Of a stretch of 6,994 bases of DNA, positions 1-6,517 are shown in pieces. Source of the stretch: CAYZHV01 sp964478055 (GTDB lineage Bacteria > Spirochaetota > Spirochaetia > DSM-27196 > Alkalispirochaetaceae). The position numbers and the translations under genes were made by a program. The notes under the pieces were generated by a model, which saw only the letters and a list, made by a program, of their open reading frames with translations, was not told where the DNA came from and ran no database searches. Each line of letters opens with the position of its first letter. Within the stretch, counting starts at the first letter, position 1. The stretch is taken from assembly GCA_964478055.1 (NCBI GenBank), contig CAYZHV010000208.1, forward strand, positions 1 through 6,994, written 5' to 3'.

Positions 1-2877
1 CCCGAGGCGGAAGTCCCCGAAGAGGCGCCCGCCGAAGAAGAGGGCCCGGAAGATGAGGATTTCGACCTCGGAGATTTCGACTTTGGAGAAGAACTCGAAG
101 AGGAGCTCGGGGAAGAGCTGGGCGAAGAGGAGGCCGAGGCGCCGGAAGCGGAGCCTTTCGAAGAGGCCCCCGAAGAAGAAGCTCCCGAGGAGACCTTTGA
201 GGCCGAGGAGCCGACCGAAGCGGGCGCTGAAGCGGAGGGGCTCGATGAGTTTACCGGAGCTGAGCTCGGAGACTTAGGGGATTTCGGGGAGGAGGAGTTC
301 GACCTCGAGGCGGATCTCGCCGATCTCACCGGAGAGCTCGAGGAGAGTGAGGGCGCCGAGGAAGCGGAGGAGATCTTCGAGGAAGCCCCGGAGCCGGAGA
401 CGCCAGAAGAGGAGGGCCCACCGGAGGCGGGGGACGAGCTCGACCTCTCGGCCATCGAGAGTGACTTCGTCGACGAGGAAGCGGAAGCAGAGGAGGAGTT
501 CGAGCTTCCTGAAGAGAGCCTCGAGGAGATCGCCGCTGGTGCCGAGGCGGAGCCGGAGGCCGAGCCCATTCCGGATGAAGAGCTCGAGGGTTTTCTTCCC
601 GAAGAGGAGGAAGATGAGGAGCTCGACGAGTTCGGTGAGATCGAAGGTTTCGGCGACCTCGAGGAGGCCGAAGAAGATTTCGATGTCGACGAGTTCAATC
701 TCGACGAGTTCGGCACGGAGTTCGGTGTCGTCGAGGAGGCCGTGGAGGGGCTCGAGGGTGCCGAGGAAGGCGCCGGCGAGGCTGCTCCCGAGGAGGAGGT
801 CGAAGGCGCGGAGGAGCAGCCGGAGCTGAGCCTCTCGGACGAGGAGTTCGACCACCTTCGAAAGACCCTGGGCATACTTCCCCTGAACCTCAAACGGGAG
901 GTCGAGGAAATTATCGCCGAGGGCAAGGCGAATGCCGCCCAGACCGATGAGCTCGTCCACGCTCTCATTGCAGGCCAAGCGCCCTCGCAGATCGCGGATA
1001 TCGCCTCCCGTATCCTCGGGCGGCGCATCCAGATTCCAAAGGGGTACCAGAAGCGCAGTGGACTTGCTTTCGAGGCGGAGCAGCGCACCTTCGCCTACCG
1101 GTTCAAGCACAATATCCTGCCGGTTCTGCGGGTGGCCGCCCTCGGGATTATTGCCGCGGCCATTCTCGGCTACCTATCCTATCAGTTCATTTACCAACCC
1201 ATTTACGCCAACTCCCTCTATACCGAGGGGTACGAGGATGTTCAGGCCGATCGATACACCGAAGGAAATGAGAAGTTTGACCGCGCCTACGAGGTGTGGC
1301 CCCGGGAGCCGTGGTTTCTCCGATACGCCCGTGCCTTCATCGACAGACGACAGTACCAGCTCGCCGTGGAGAAATACGATCAACTCGTATTCGGTATGGC
1401 CGAGAATCGGCGGGCCTTTCTCATGGAGCAGACCCGGCAGGGCAACCTCGACTCTCTCTACGAGATCGGTAATCGGCGACGGACGGTCTATGAGATGCTC
1501 AACGTCCATCGGGAGGGTATTCTCGAGCACGCCTCGCTGCAGTCCGAGGTCCTTGCCAACTACGAGCGGGCGGATCAGCTCCTCCGGATTCTCCTCCACG
1601 AGGATGAGACGGATTACGAGGCGCTCATCAACCGCGGGGACAACTACATGCGTTGGGCGGAGGTTATGGAGAGCCCCGAGGGCCGGGACGAGCGGTACGA
1701 GCAGGCCCGAGAGTCCTACGCGCGGCTCATAAACGCCTACGGCACCACCGACGAGCTCCTTTTCCGGATGCTTCGCTATTTCATTCGCACCGACAACAAG
1801 AGCGAGGTAGATCGTCTTACCCGGACCTTTCAGGACAATCCGGACGCGGAAATCAACCCGGTCATTTACGCCGAGCTCGCGGGCTATCTCATAGACAAAG
1901 AAGAAACCGGAGAGGTCCGGGACATTATCTTCCGCGCCCTGGAAGAGGATCAGCGGCTCCCGGAGCTGCACTACCAGCTCGCCCGGTTCTATCGAACCCT
2001 GGCGACCCCGGGAGAAGAGCTTACGGCTCTCGAGAACGCCCGGCGGCTCTTCGAGGCGCAGTCACCTCTTACGACCGAGCGGCTGGGAATGTTTATCGAT
2101 ACGGATATTCGCCTCGGAGAGTATTACTACGAGCGGGAGGAGTACATCACCTCCGAGCAGCGCCTCTCCCAGGCGCAGGGGCGCTACGAGCGCGCCCTGG
2201 AGCAGCGTCTCATACAGCCCGAGGCGAAGTACGGCCGCCTCTACGCCCGGCGGGGAGACATCTACTACTTCGTTGAGCGGAGCTTCGACACCGCCCTCGA
2301 CTACTACCGGGACGCCGAGGCGAACCAGTACGAGACCCGGGAGCTGGACTACCGCATTGGTAACATCCACTATCGGGCGGAGCGCTTCGACCAAGCGGTG
2401 GAGCGCTTTCTGGACGCCTCCGGTCGCGTGACCCGGGACAAGACCCTACTCTGGGCGACCGGAAACGCCCTCTTTAATCGTGAGAACTACTTTGCCGCCC
2501 AGGCGCACTACGAGGAGCTCCTCGAGCAGCTCCAGGCGGAACGAAACCGAATCCAGAACCTCCTGGTGGAGGAGAATCCCGCCCATCGCGCCCTGATCGA
2601 GCAGATGATCAGGGCCAACAACAACCTCGGGGTCTCCCTCTACGAGCTCTACCAGCGGGACGGCACCAACCAGGAGCTCCTCTCCGAAGGAATGGCGTAC
2701 CTCACCCGGGCTCAGGAAATCGCCGGTAACTACGCCCGGGACCCACGGACCGGCGAGCGCTCCCTGGCGACAAACCTCGCCTACATCAACATGCGGGAGA
2801 TTCTCTATCCCGAAAACGAGGGGACCGTGCAGATTTACAATCAGATTCCGGACGACTTGGGGAGCTTGAGCTTCTAA
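1..2877 (+). CDS. flcA: FlcA-like periplasmic flagellar collar protein (TPR), 5' partial
   Basis: The frame is open from base 1 to the TAA at 2875-2877 (958 codons), so the true start lies upstream; the GTG at 742 is only an internal Val. Codons 1-274 form a disordered, highly acidic arm (48 of the first 100 residues are Glu/Asp), with DEF-type motifs at codons 81-84, 208-211 and 230-237. Codons about 275-347 look like a small helical domain (SLSDEEFDHL to GRRIQIPKG). A basic stretch then precedes one membrane helix at codons 372-398. Codons about 399-958 are helical and TPR-like, rich in Tyr/Arg/Glu, clearest at 405-460 and 745-830. By the positive-inside rule the acidic arm is cytoplasmic and the TPRs periplasmic. 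Spirochaete FlcA (Borrelia BB0326) has this plan; it builds the flagellar collar and supports stator assembly. The name rests on architecture and remembered similarity; another membrane-anchored TPR protein is possible. It converges on ilvE with a 4-base overlap. Confidence 0.68.
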   Translation, partial: PEAEVPEEAPAEEEGPEDEDFDLGDFDFGEELEEELGEELGEEEAEAPEAEPFEEAPEEEAPEETFEAEEPTEAGAEAEGLDEFTGAELGDLGDFGEEEFDLEADLADLTGELEESEGAEEAEEIFEEAPEPETPEEEGPPEAGDELDLSAIESDFVDEEAEAEEEFELPEESLEEIAAGAEAEPEAEPIPDEELEGFLPEEEEDEELDEFGEIEGFGDLEEAEEDFDVDEFNLDEFGTEFGVVEEAVEGLEGAEEGAGEAAPEEEVEGAEEQPELSLSDEEFDHLRKTLGILPLNLKREVEEIIAEGKANAAQTDELVHALIAGQAPSQIADIASRILGRRIQIPKGYQKRSGLAFEAEQRTFAYRFKHNILPVLRVAALGIIAAAILGYLSYQFIYQPIYANSLYTEGYEDVQADRYTEGNEKFDRAYEVWPREPWFLRYARAFIDRRQYQLAVEKYDQLVFGMAENRRAFLMEQTRQGNLDSLYEIGNRRRTVYEMLNVHREGILEHASLQSEVLANYERADQLLRILLHEDETDYEALINRGDNYMRWAEVMESPEGRDERYEQARESYARLINAYGTTDELLFRMLRYFIRTDNKSEVDRLTRTFQDNPDAEINPVIYAELAGYLIDKEETGEVRDIIFRALEEDQRLPELHYQLARFYRTLATPGEELTALENARRLFEAQSPLTTERLGMFIDTDIRLGEYYYEREEYITSEQRLSQAQGRYERALEQRLIQPEAKYGRLYARRGDIYYFVERSFDTALDYYRDAEANQYETRELDYRIGNIHYRAERFDQAVERFLDASGRVTRDKTLLWATGNALFNRENYFAAQAHYEELLEQLQAERNRIQNLLVEENPAHRALIEQMIRANNNLGVSLYELYQRDGTNQELLSEGMAYLTRAQEIAGNYARDPRTGERSLATNLAYINMREILYPENEGTVQIYNQIPDDLGSLSF

Positions 2878-3968
2878 ACGTCGTAGAGCCAGCCGTGGGT
2901 GTCTTCCACCGCGCCGTACTGAATACCCCGCAAGGTTCTTCTCAGCTGGGCGGTGAGCTCCCCGATCTTCCCGTCGTTGTAGACCGCGGTCTTGCCCTTG
3001 TGGGTGATCGACTCGAGGTAGGAGACCCCCGCGGCGGTGCCGGTAACAAAGACCTCCGTCGCCTCCGATAACGCTTCGTCGATCTCCACGGGCCGCTCCG
3101 CGGTGGGGACGCCCATATCCTTGGCAAGCTGCAGGACGCTCTTGCGGGTGATGCCGTCGAGAATTCGGTCCTCCAGGCTCGGGGTTACCAGGGTGCCGTC
3201 CTTCATATAGAAGAAAATGTTACAGGAAGAGCCCTCTTCAACGTACTTATGCTCTTTCGCGTCGAGAAAGATCGCTTCCATGTAGCCGTCGTCGATCGCC
3301 TCGGACTTCGCGAGGATCGGAATGACATAGTTGGCGTCACACTTGATCCAGCCGGTGCCGTTCTCGGTTGCGCGAATCTTGTTGGTGGTCACCGCCTTTG
3401 CGTCGGCGTCGGGGTCGAAGTAGGAGCCCACGTTGGTTGTGGCAATTATGACCCAGCGCTTCTTGACCGTATTGAGCCCGATTCCCGGCTCCCCGTAGGT
3501 AAAGGGGCGAATGTACATGGCACTCCCTTCCACAAAGTCCCGGGCCGCCCAGGCGGGATCGTAGCCGGGGAAGAATCCCAGGTCGTAGTTCCGCCGGACC
3601 AGCTCCTTAACGGCGTTAACAAAGAGATCCTCCGGAAAGGCGGGCATGCGCAGGCCGATCATCGACTTATGCATGCGGGCCGCATTCTGATCAGGCCGAA
3701 AGATCTTCAAGCTGTTGTCCGGCTGCGGCGTCGCCTTGAGTCCTTCGAAGCAGCCGAGGCCGTACTGGGTGGTGTAGTTGACCAGAGGTAGCTCGGGAAA
3801 GGAGTTACGCAAGGAAAGAAGCGCCGCCCGCTCGTCCGCGGAGAGGGTGTTCTCCTTCTCCGGCGTCTCGTGAGGCTTCTCGATAAATTCTTCCGTCCAG
3901 CTGCCGTCCTCGTTATACTGAGCTTTGTACACCCAGGGATTGACTGACAGAGTAAAGGCGCTTCCCAT
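2874..3968 (-). CDS. ilvE: Branched-chain amino acid aminotransferase
   Basis: This PLP-dependent (fold type IV) transaminase interconverts Leu/Ile/Val and their 2-oxo acids, using 2-oxoglutarate/glutamate, in the cytoplasm. Numbered from the start chosen here (364 aa, usual for the longer BCAT type), visible motifs are FEGLKA at 74-79, YIRPF with the likely phosphate-binding Arg154, WIKCDANY with the likely PLP Schiff-base Lys209, EEGSSCNIFF at 244-253 with the Glu expected to contact the PLP ring nitrogen, TPSLEDRILDGITRKSV near 262-278, and a TGTAAGV phosphate loop at 309-315. An in-frame ATG at 4037 would add 23 residues, but it lies in the -35 hexamer of the gene's own promoter. The ATG at 3968 has AAGGAG seven bases upstream and begins MGSAFTLSVNPWVYK, a sensible family N-terminus. 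The KCDANY context differs slightly from the common KxGGNY. The gene is monocistronic here, divergent from manC and convergent with flcA. Confidence 0.93.
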   Translation of the reverse strand: MGSAFTLSVNPWVYKAQYNEDGSWTEEFIEKPHETPEKENTLSADERAALLSLRNSFPELPLVNYTTQYGLGCFEGLKATPQPDNSLKIFRPDQNAARMHKSMIGLRMPAFPEDLFVNAVKELVRRNYDLGFFPGYDPAWAARDFVEGSAMYIRPFTYGEPGIGLNTVKKRWVIIATTNVGSYFDPDADAKAVTTNKIRATENGTGWIKCDANYVIPILAKSEAIDDGYMEAIFLDAKEHKYVEEGSSCNIFFYMKDGTLVTPSLEDRILDGITRKSVLQLAKDMGVPTAERPVEIDEALSEATEVFVTGTAAGVSYLESITHKGKTAVYNDGKIGELTAQLRRTLRGIQYGAVEDTHGWLYDV

Positions 3969-3975
3969 TGCGTCG

Positions 3976-3981
3976 CTCCTT
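3976..3981 (-). promoter_or_regulatory. Ribosome binding site that fixes the ilvE start
   Basis: The minus strand reads AAGGAG, followed by seven bases and then the ATG at 3968. The upstream in-frame ATG at 4037 has no comparable site, so this site decides the start. Confidence 0.85.
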
Positions 3982-4008
3982 GCAGAGAGTTTCTTGAAGT
4001 AAGCCTTG

Positions 4009-4037
4009 AGTGTAGTAGCGACCCCGTAAGCGGTCAA
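4009..4037 (-). promoter_or_regulatory. Sigma-70-type promoter of ilvE
   Basis: On the minus strand a -35 TTGACC (4032-4037) is separated by exactly 17 bases from a -10 TACACT (4009-4014). Transcription would start near 4002, giving a leader of about 34 bases that contains the ribosome binding site. The match is by eye. The promoter occupies most of the 83-base gap between the two divergent genes, leaving little room for a separate manC promoter. Confidence 0.7.
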
Positions 4038-4042
4038 TAGTC

Positions 4043-4047
4043 AGGAG
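4043..4047 (+). promoter_or_regulatory. Ribosome binding site of manC
   Basis: AGGAG lies 4 bases before the ATG at 4052 and 7 bases before a second in-frame ATG at 4055. The spacing favours 4055 as the real start, giving MVDNVVVLAGG; the two choices differ by one Met. Confidence 0.7.
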
Positions 4048-4051
4048 AGTA

Positions 4052-5296
4052 ATGATGGTAGATAACGTTGTTGTACTTGCCGGCGGTACCGGCACCCGGC
4101 TCTGGCCCGCCTCCCTGCGGACCCGGCCCAAGCAGTTTCTCGACCCCGGCACCGGCGCCTCCCTTCTCCGGATGACTCTGGAGCGGGCGGCGGCGGTAAC
4201 CGAGAAGGGACGAATTATCATCGTCACCCATAAGGATCAGGTAGCACCCCTAATTGAAGAGCTCTCGCAGCTCAAGAGCCTCCGGGAGCGCGTCCTCGTC
4301 CTCCCGGAGCCGGCGATGCGAAACACCGCCCCCGCCATCACCCTGGCGATCACCTATCTTGCCCTAAACGAGCCCGGAGAGGGCACCACCCTGGTCCTCG
4401 CGGCGGACCACATCATCACCCCCGTGGACAAGTTTGCCGAGGCTTGCGAGCGGGCGGACACCCTCGCCCGGGAGGGCAATCTCGTCACTTTCGGTATTAC
4501 CCCCACGCGGCCCGAGACGGGGTACGGGTATATCGAGGCGGGAGAGTCGATTACGTTGGGCTCGGGGAGTAGCCACGGGCCCGACGATTCCAGCTCGGGG
4601 AGTAGTAACCACGGGCCGGGGGCTACAACCCACGGCTCGAGTGCCGAAAGCTCCGGGCCGGGCCGCCGGGTCACCGCCTTTCGCGAAAAGCCCGACGAGG
4701 CCACGGCAAAGAGGTACGTCGAGGCGGGTAACTTCCTCTGGAACAGCGGGATGTTCGTTTTTCGTAACGACAGCTATCTCGCGGCCCTTAACAAGCACCA
4801 GCCCGACGTCGCCAAGGGCTTCGAGGCGATACAGCTCCTGGAGACCCACGAGCGGCAGGACAAGCTCCCCGTGGAAAGCCGGAACGGAGTGGAGGTCGCC
4901 TGGGATGGTAGCTACCTGGCGGAGGTGTACGGCGAGCTTCCGAAGATCTCCATTGACTACGCGGTTATGGAAAAGGCCGCCGAGGTCGGCGGAGTAGCCG
5001 TGGTGGAGCCGGAGTTCGAGTGGAACGACGTTGGCAGCTGGGACGAGATGGCCGAGCTCGCCGAGGCTGGTGTCTTAGGGGGCGCCAAGGCGGGTTCTAC
5101 CGGCGCCGATCTCTACACCGCCGGGGCCAACAACGTCTACGCCTTCTCGGACCTCCCGGTGGCGGTCTGCGGCGTCGATGACGTCTCGGTGGTCGTCAAG
5201 AATGGCAAGGTCCTGGTGGTCAAACGAGGCAAATCACAGTTGGTAAAGGAAATCGTCGAGAAGCTCGAAGGAAAGGGGCGGGACGACCTGCTCTAA
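4052..5296 (+). CDS. manC: Mannose-1-phosphate guanylyltransferase with a Ser/Gly/His-rich insert
   Basis: This cytoplasmic enzyme makes GDP-mannose from GTP and mannose 1-phosphate, for polysaccharide or glycoprotein synthesis. The 414 residues carry the family motifs in order: nucleotide-binding AGGTGTRLWP (10-19), RPKQF (25-29), PEPAMRNTAPAI (85-96), AADH with the metal-binding Asp (117-120), ETGYGYIE (155-162), FREKPD (210-215), WNSGMFVF (230-237), ISIDYAVME (299-307) and WNDVGSW (324-330). There is no C-terminal mannose-6-phosphate isomerase cupin, so it is the short, GTP-specific type. It is longer than the roughly 350-370 residues usual for that type, because residues about 166-206, between GYIE and FREKPD, are a low-complexity insert. 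The start may be 4055. It is divergent from ilvE, and its last 4 bases overlap the convergent gene at 5293. No clear promoter was found. Confidence 0.93.
   Translation: MMVDNVVVLAGGTGTRLWPASLRTRPKQFLDPGTGASLLRMTLERAAAVTEKGRIIIVTHKDQVAPLIEELSQLKSLRERVLVLPEPAMRNTAPAITLAITYLALNEPGEGTTLVLAADHIITPVDKFAEACERADTLAREGNLVTFGITPTRPETGYGYIEAGESITLGSGSSHGPDDSSSGSSNHGPGATTHGSSAESSGPGRRVTAFREKPDEATAKRYVEAGNFLWNSGMFVFRNDSYLAALNKHQPDVAKGFEAIQLLETHERQDKLPVESRNGVEVAWDGSYLAEVYGELPKISIDYAVMEKAAEVGGVAVVEPEFEWNDVGSWDEMAELAEAGVLGGAKAGSTGADLYTAGANNVYAFSDLPVAVCGVDDVSVVVKNGKVLVVKRGKSQLVKEIVEKLEGKGRDDLL
4560..4617 (+). repeat. Imperfect tandem repeat inside manC
   Basis: A 22-base unit at 4560-4581 (GCTCGGGGAGTAG then CCACGGGCC) recurs at 4593-4617 with three extra bases in the middle; the period is 33 bases (11 codons), so the frame is kept. 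A weaker third copy of the encoded pattern follows to about 4650. The repeat encodes the SGSSHGP / SGSSNHGP part of the ManC insert. It looks like local duplication by slippage. Confidence 0.75.
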
Positions 5297-6297
5297 GCTG
5301 TTGTCGGCCCTTCGGGCTGCTCCGCTTTCTCTTCTCGACGCTCACTCTCGGGGGTAAGGAGCCGGGTCCGCTCGTTGAGATACTGCGAGAGCTCCTGACC
5401 GAGCCTTTTGGAAAAGGCCACCCCCCCGTCTCTCACCGGTCGGCCCGCCTTCGCCTGGATCTCCGCGAAGAGCTCGAGCTCCCGGTCCATCATGGTGAGA
5501 AGCTCCTCCTTCCGGTCCGCCAGGCGGGCGACGTTCTCGAGAACCCGAACCTGCTCTCGCCGCACATAGAGAATAGTGGACCGGAAGGCGCTCAACGCTT
5601 CGGCCTCCGCGCTGAGGTGGCGAACCAGGGGCTTGGTATCGAGGCCTTCGAGGAAGCCGCGCTCCGCGGCGTGGGCTTCCTGCGCCTGCTGGCGAAGATA
5701 TTCCGCGTAATTTTTGCGGATCGAGGCGAAAATATCCGAAAAACTTTTTTGAAAGTTTGCGGCGTAGGCTTTCTTTTTTTCTTCCGTGGCGCCCTGGGAG
5801 AGGCGTTTTAAGTTTTCCAACTCCGATCGGTACTTGCTCACTTGCAGGAGAATATTCTTGATTGCCGCGGCCATCTTGGCGCTCGGGTCCGTGGCGACGA
5901 TCGCCTGCACGTCCTCTATTATGTCCCGGATCTCCTGCTGTTTGACCTTCTCCATCTGGTCCGGGGTCGAATCCTGCCGCTCCGAGGGCAAACGGATCGT
6001 CCCTTCCACAACTCCTCGCTCAGCGAGAATTGCATAAATAAGGGACGCGATGGAGCCAGCCTGGGACTCCAACTGCCCCATAGAGCGAGAATTGTACTTA
6101 ATATCCTCTAAAATCTCGAATAACTTGGTCAGGCGACGCTGTTTCGCCTCTACTACGCCCCCTTCCACGGAGCCGGCGAGCTCTCTGGCCATCGGCGCAT
6201 GAGAGGAGAGCCCGAGGAGTTCTTCCAGCTGCTCCGGGTCCCGGGAGGCGTTCTTGAGTTCTATCCAATCGCCGGAAATCCGGCTTGCGAGCTCCAT
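5293..6297 (-). CDS. Uncharacterised helical, coiled-coil-rich protein
   Basis: I do not recognise this 334-residue protein. It has no signal peptide, no membrane segment and no Cys, so it is probably cytoplasmic. It is rich in Glu, Lys, Arg, Leu and Ala, and appears almost wholly helical. Likely coiled-coil stretches are residues 110-135, 145-215 and 228-285. A short Lys-rich patch (TEEKKKAYAANFQKSFSDIF, 171-190) is followed by an Arg/Gln/Ala-rich helix. The tail from about 316 is charged, Pro-containing and likely disordered. The ATG at 6297 is the only ordinary start between the upstream in-frame stop and the body of the gene. GGAGGA lies about 12 bases before it, rather far for a ribosome binding site. 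It is divergent from the porin-like gene and overlaps the end of manC by 4 bases. A structural or adaptor role is possible, but nothing in the sequence shows one. Its reality as a gene is well supported by length and protein-like composition. Confidence 0.85.
   Translation of the reverse strand: MELASRISGDWIELKNASRDPEQLEELLGLSSHAPMARELAGSVEGGVVEAKQRRLTKLFEILEDIKYNSRSMGQLESQAGSIASLIYAILAERGVVEGTIRLPSERQDSTPDQMEKVKQQEIRDIIEDVQAIVATDPSAKMAAAIKNILLQVSKYRSELENLKRLSQGATEEKKKAYAANFQKSFSDIFASIRKNYAEYLRQQAQEAHAAERGFLEGLDTKPLVRHLSAEAEALSAFRSTILYVRREQVRVLENVARLADRKEELLTMMDRELELFAEIQAKAGRPVRDGGVAFSKRLGQELSQYLNERTRLLTPESERREEKAEQPEGPTTA
5306..5318 (+). terminator. Weak hairpin after the manC stop
   Basis: GGCCC-TTC-GGGCT can form a 5-bp stem (one G-U) with a 3-base loop, 9 bases after the manC stop and inside the 3' end of the opposing gene. 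Downstream is only moderately T-rich (CTTTCTCTTCT), so if it terminates manC at all it is a poor intrinsic terminator. Confidence 0.22.
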
Positions 6298-6321
6298 GAG
6301 TTGGCGCTTTCCTCCACCATT

Positions 6322-6350
6322 ATCATACTACCCGGAACGAAAATCTCCAA
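6322..6350 (-). promoter_or_regulatory. Candidate promoter of the unknown minus-strand gene
   Basis: The minus strand has TTGGAG (6345-6350), 17 bases, then TATGAT (6322-6327). The -10 matches 5 of 6 consensus bases; the -35 is weak. Transcription would start near 6315, giving a leader of under 20 bases that begins next to the GGAGGA at about 6310-6315, so the ribosome binding site would lie at the very 5' end. Confidence 0.42.
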
Positions 6351-6399
6351 ATCCCTAGCAGAAACCTCTGGTCAAACTCGCCAAACTAATACACAATTA

Positions 6400-6424
6400 A
6401 CCGTAACGCCGTAGTTGTAACGGT
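6400..6424. repeat. Imperfect inverted repeat in the divergent promoter region
   Basis: ACCGTAAC (6400-6407) and GTAACGGT (6417-6424) pair except for one A-A mismatch, around a 9-base spacer. The same stretch also contains GTAACG twice in direct orientation. It lies 43 bases upstream of the -35 of the porin-like gene and about 50 bases upstream of the candidate minus-strand -35, which is where a dimeric regulator could bind. No regulator family is recognised. Confidence 0.4.
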
Positions 6425-6467
6425 GTTATTAGGGATGTATGGCAATTGGAGTAATTCGTGTCGTTGC

Positions 6468-6496
6468 TTGACAGCGAAAATTCCGGTTGCTATACT
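6468..6496 (+). promoter_or_regulatory. Strong sigma-70-type promoter of the porin-like gene
   Basis: A consensus -35 TTGACA (6468-6473) is followed by a 17-base spacer and a -10 TATACT (6491-6496), preceded by TGC, which makes an extended -10. This is the best promoter in the window. The predicted start near 6503 leaves a leader of about 69 bases. Such a promoter fits high expression, as expected for an abundant outer-membrane protein. Confidence 0.85.
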
Positions 6497-6517
6497 GCTT
6501 TAAAATCCTAAGACGAA

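Noticed and set aside
685..725. Repeated GACGAGTTC units as a CRISPR-like or DNA repeat
   Set aside because: The repeats follow the codon frame and encode DEF peptides; there are no regular spacers, so they are protein-level repeats.
347..829. Arg/Ser-rich plus-strand open frame in a second frame
   Set aside because: This is an out-of-frame reading of the same purine-rich repeats. Its very basic low-complexity product is an artefact of GAG/GAA codons.
274..1110. Long minus-strand open frame (278 codons) opposite the acidic arm
   Set aside because: It is the mirror of Glu-rich codons: GAG read backwards gives CTC (Leu). Its Leu/Arg-rich product has no recognisable domain, and the plus frame is clearly the gene.
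1174..1971. Minus-strand open frame opposite the TPR region
   Set aside because: It is a shadow in a GC-rich gene with no start signals or family resemblance, while the plus strand encodes a coherent TPR protein.
3249..3791. Plus-strand open frame of 180 codons inside ilvE
   Set aside because: It lies antisense to strongly conserved aminotransferase motifs and has no ribosome binding site or recognisable product.
3940..3968. TTGACT with a TCCCAT 17 bases on, as a manC promoter
   Set aside because: The -35 is fair, but the -10 lacks the essential second-position A and matches only 3 of 6, so I do not support it.
5736..5780. T6 and T7 tracts (A-runs on the coding strand) in the unknown minus gene, as a slippage or frameshift site
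   Set aside because: The runs simply encode Lys/Phe codons (EEKKK and QKSF), the frame stays open on both sides, and no alternative downstream frame looks like protein.
6199..6414. Small plus-strand open frame crossing into the intergenic region
   Set aside because: It is mostly antisense to the start of the minus gene, and the remainder is AT-rich promoter DNA without protein-like composition.
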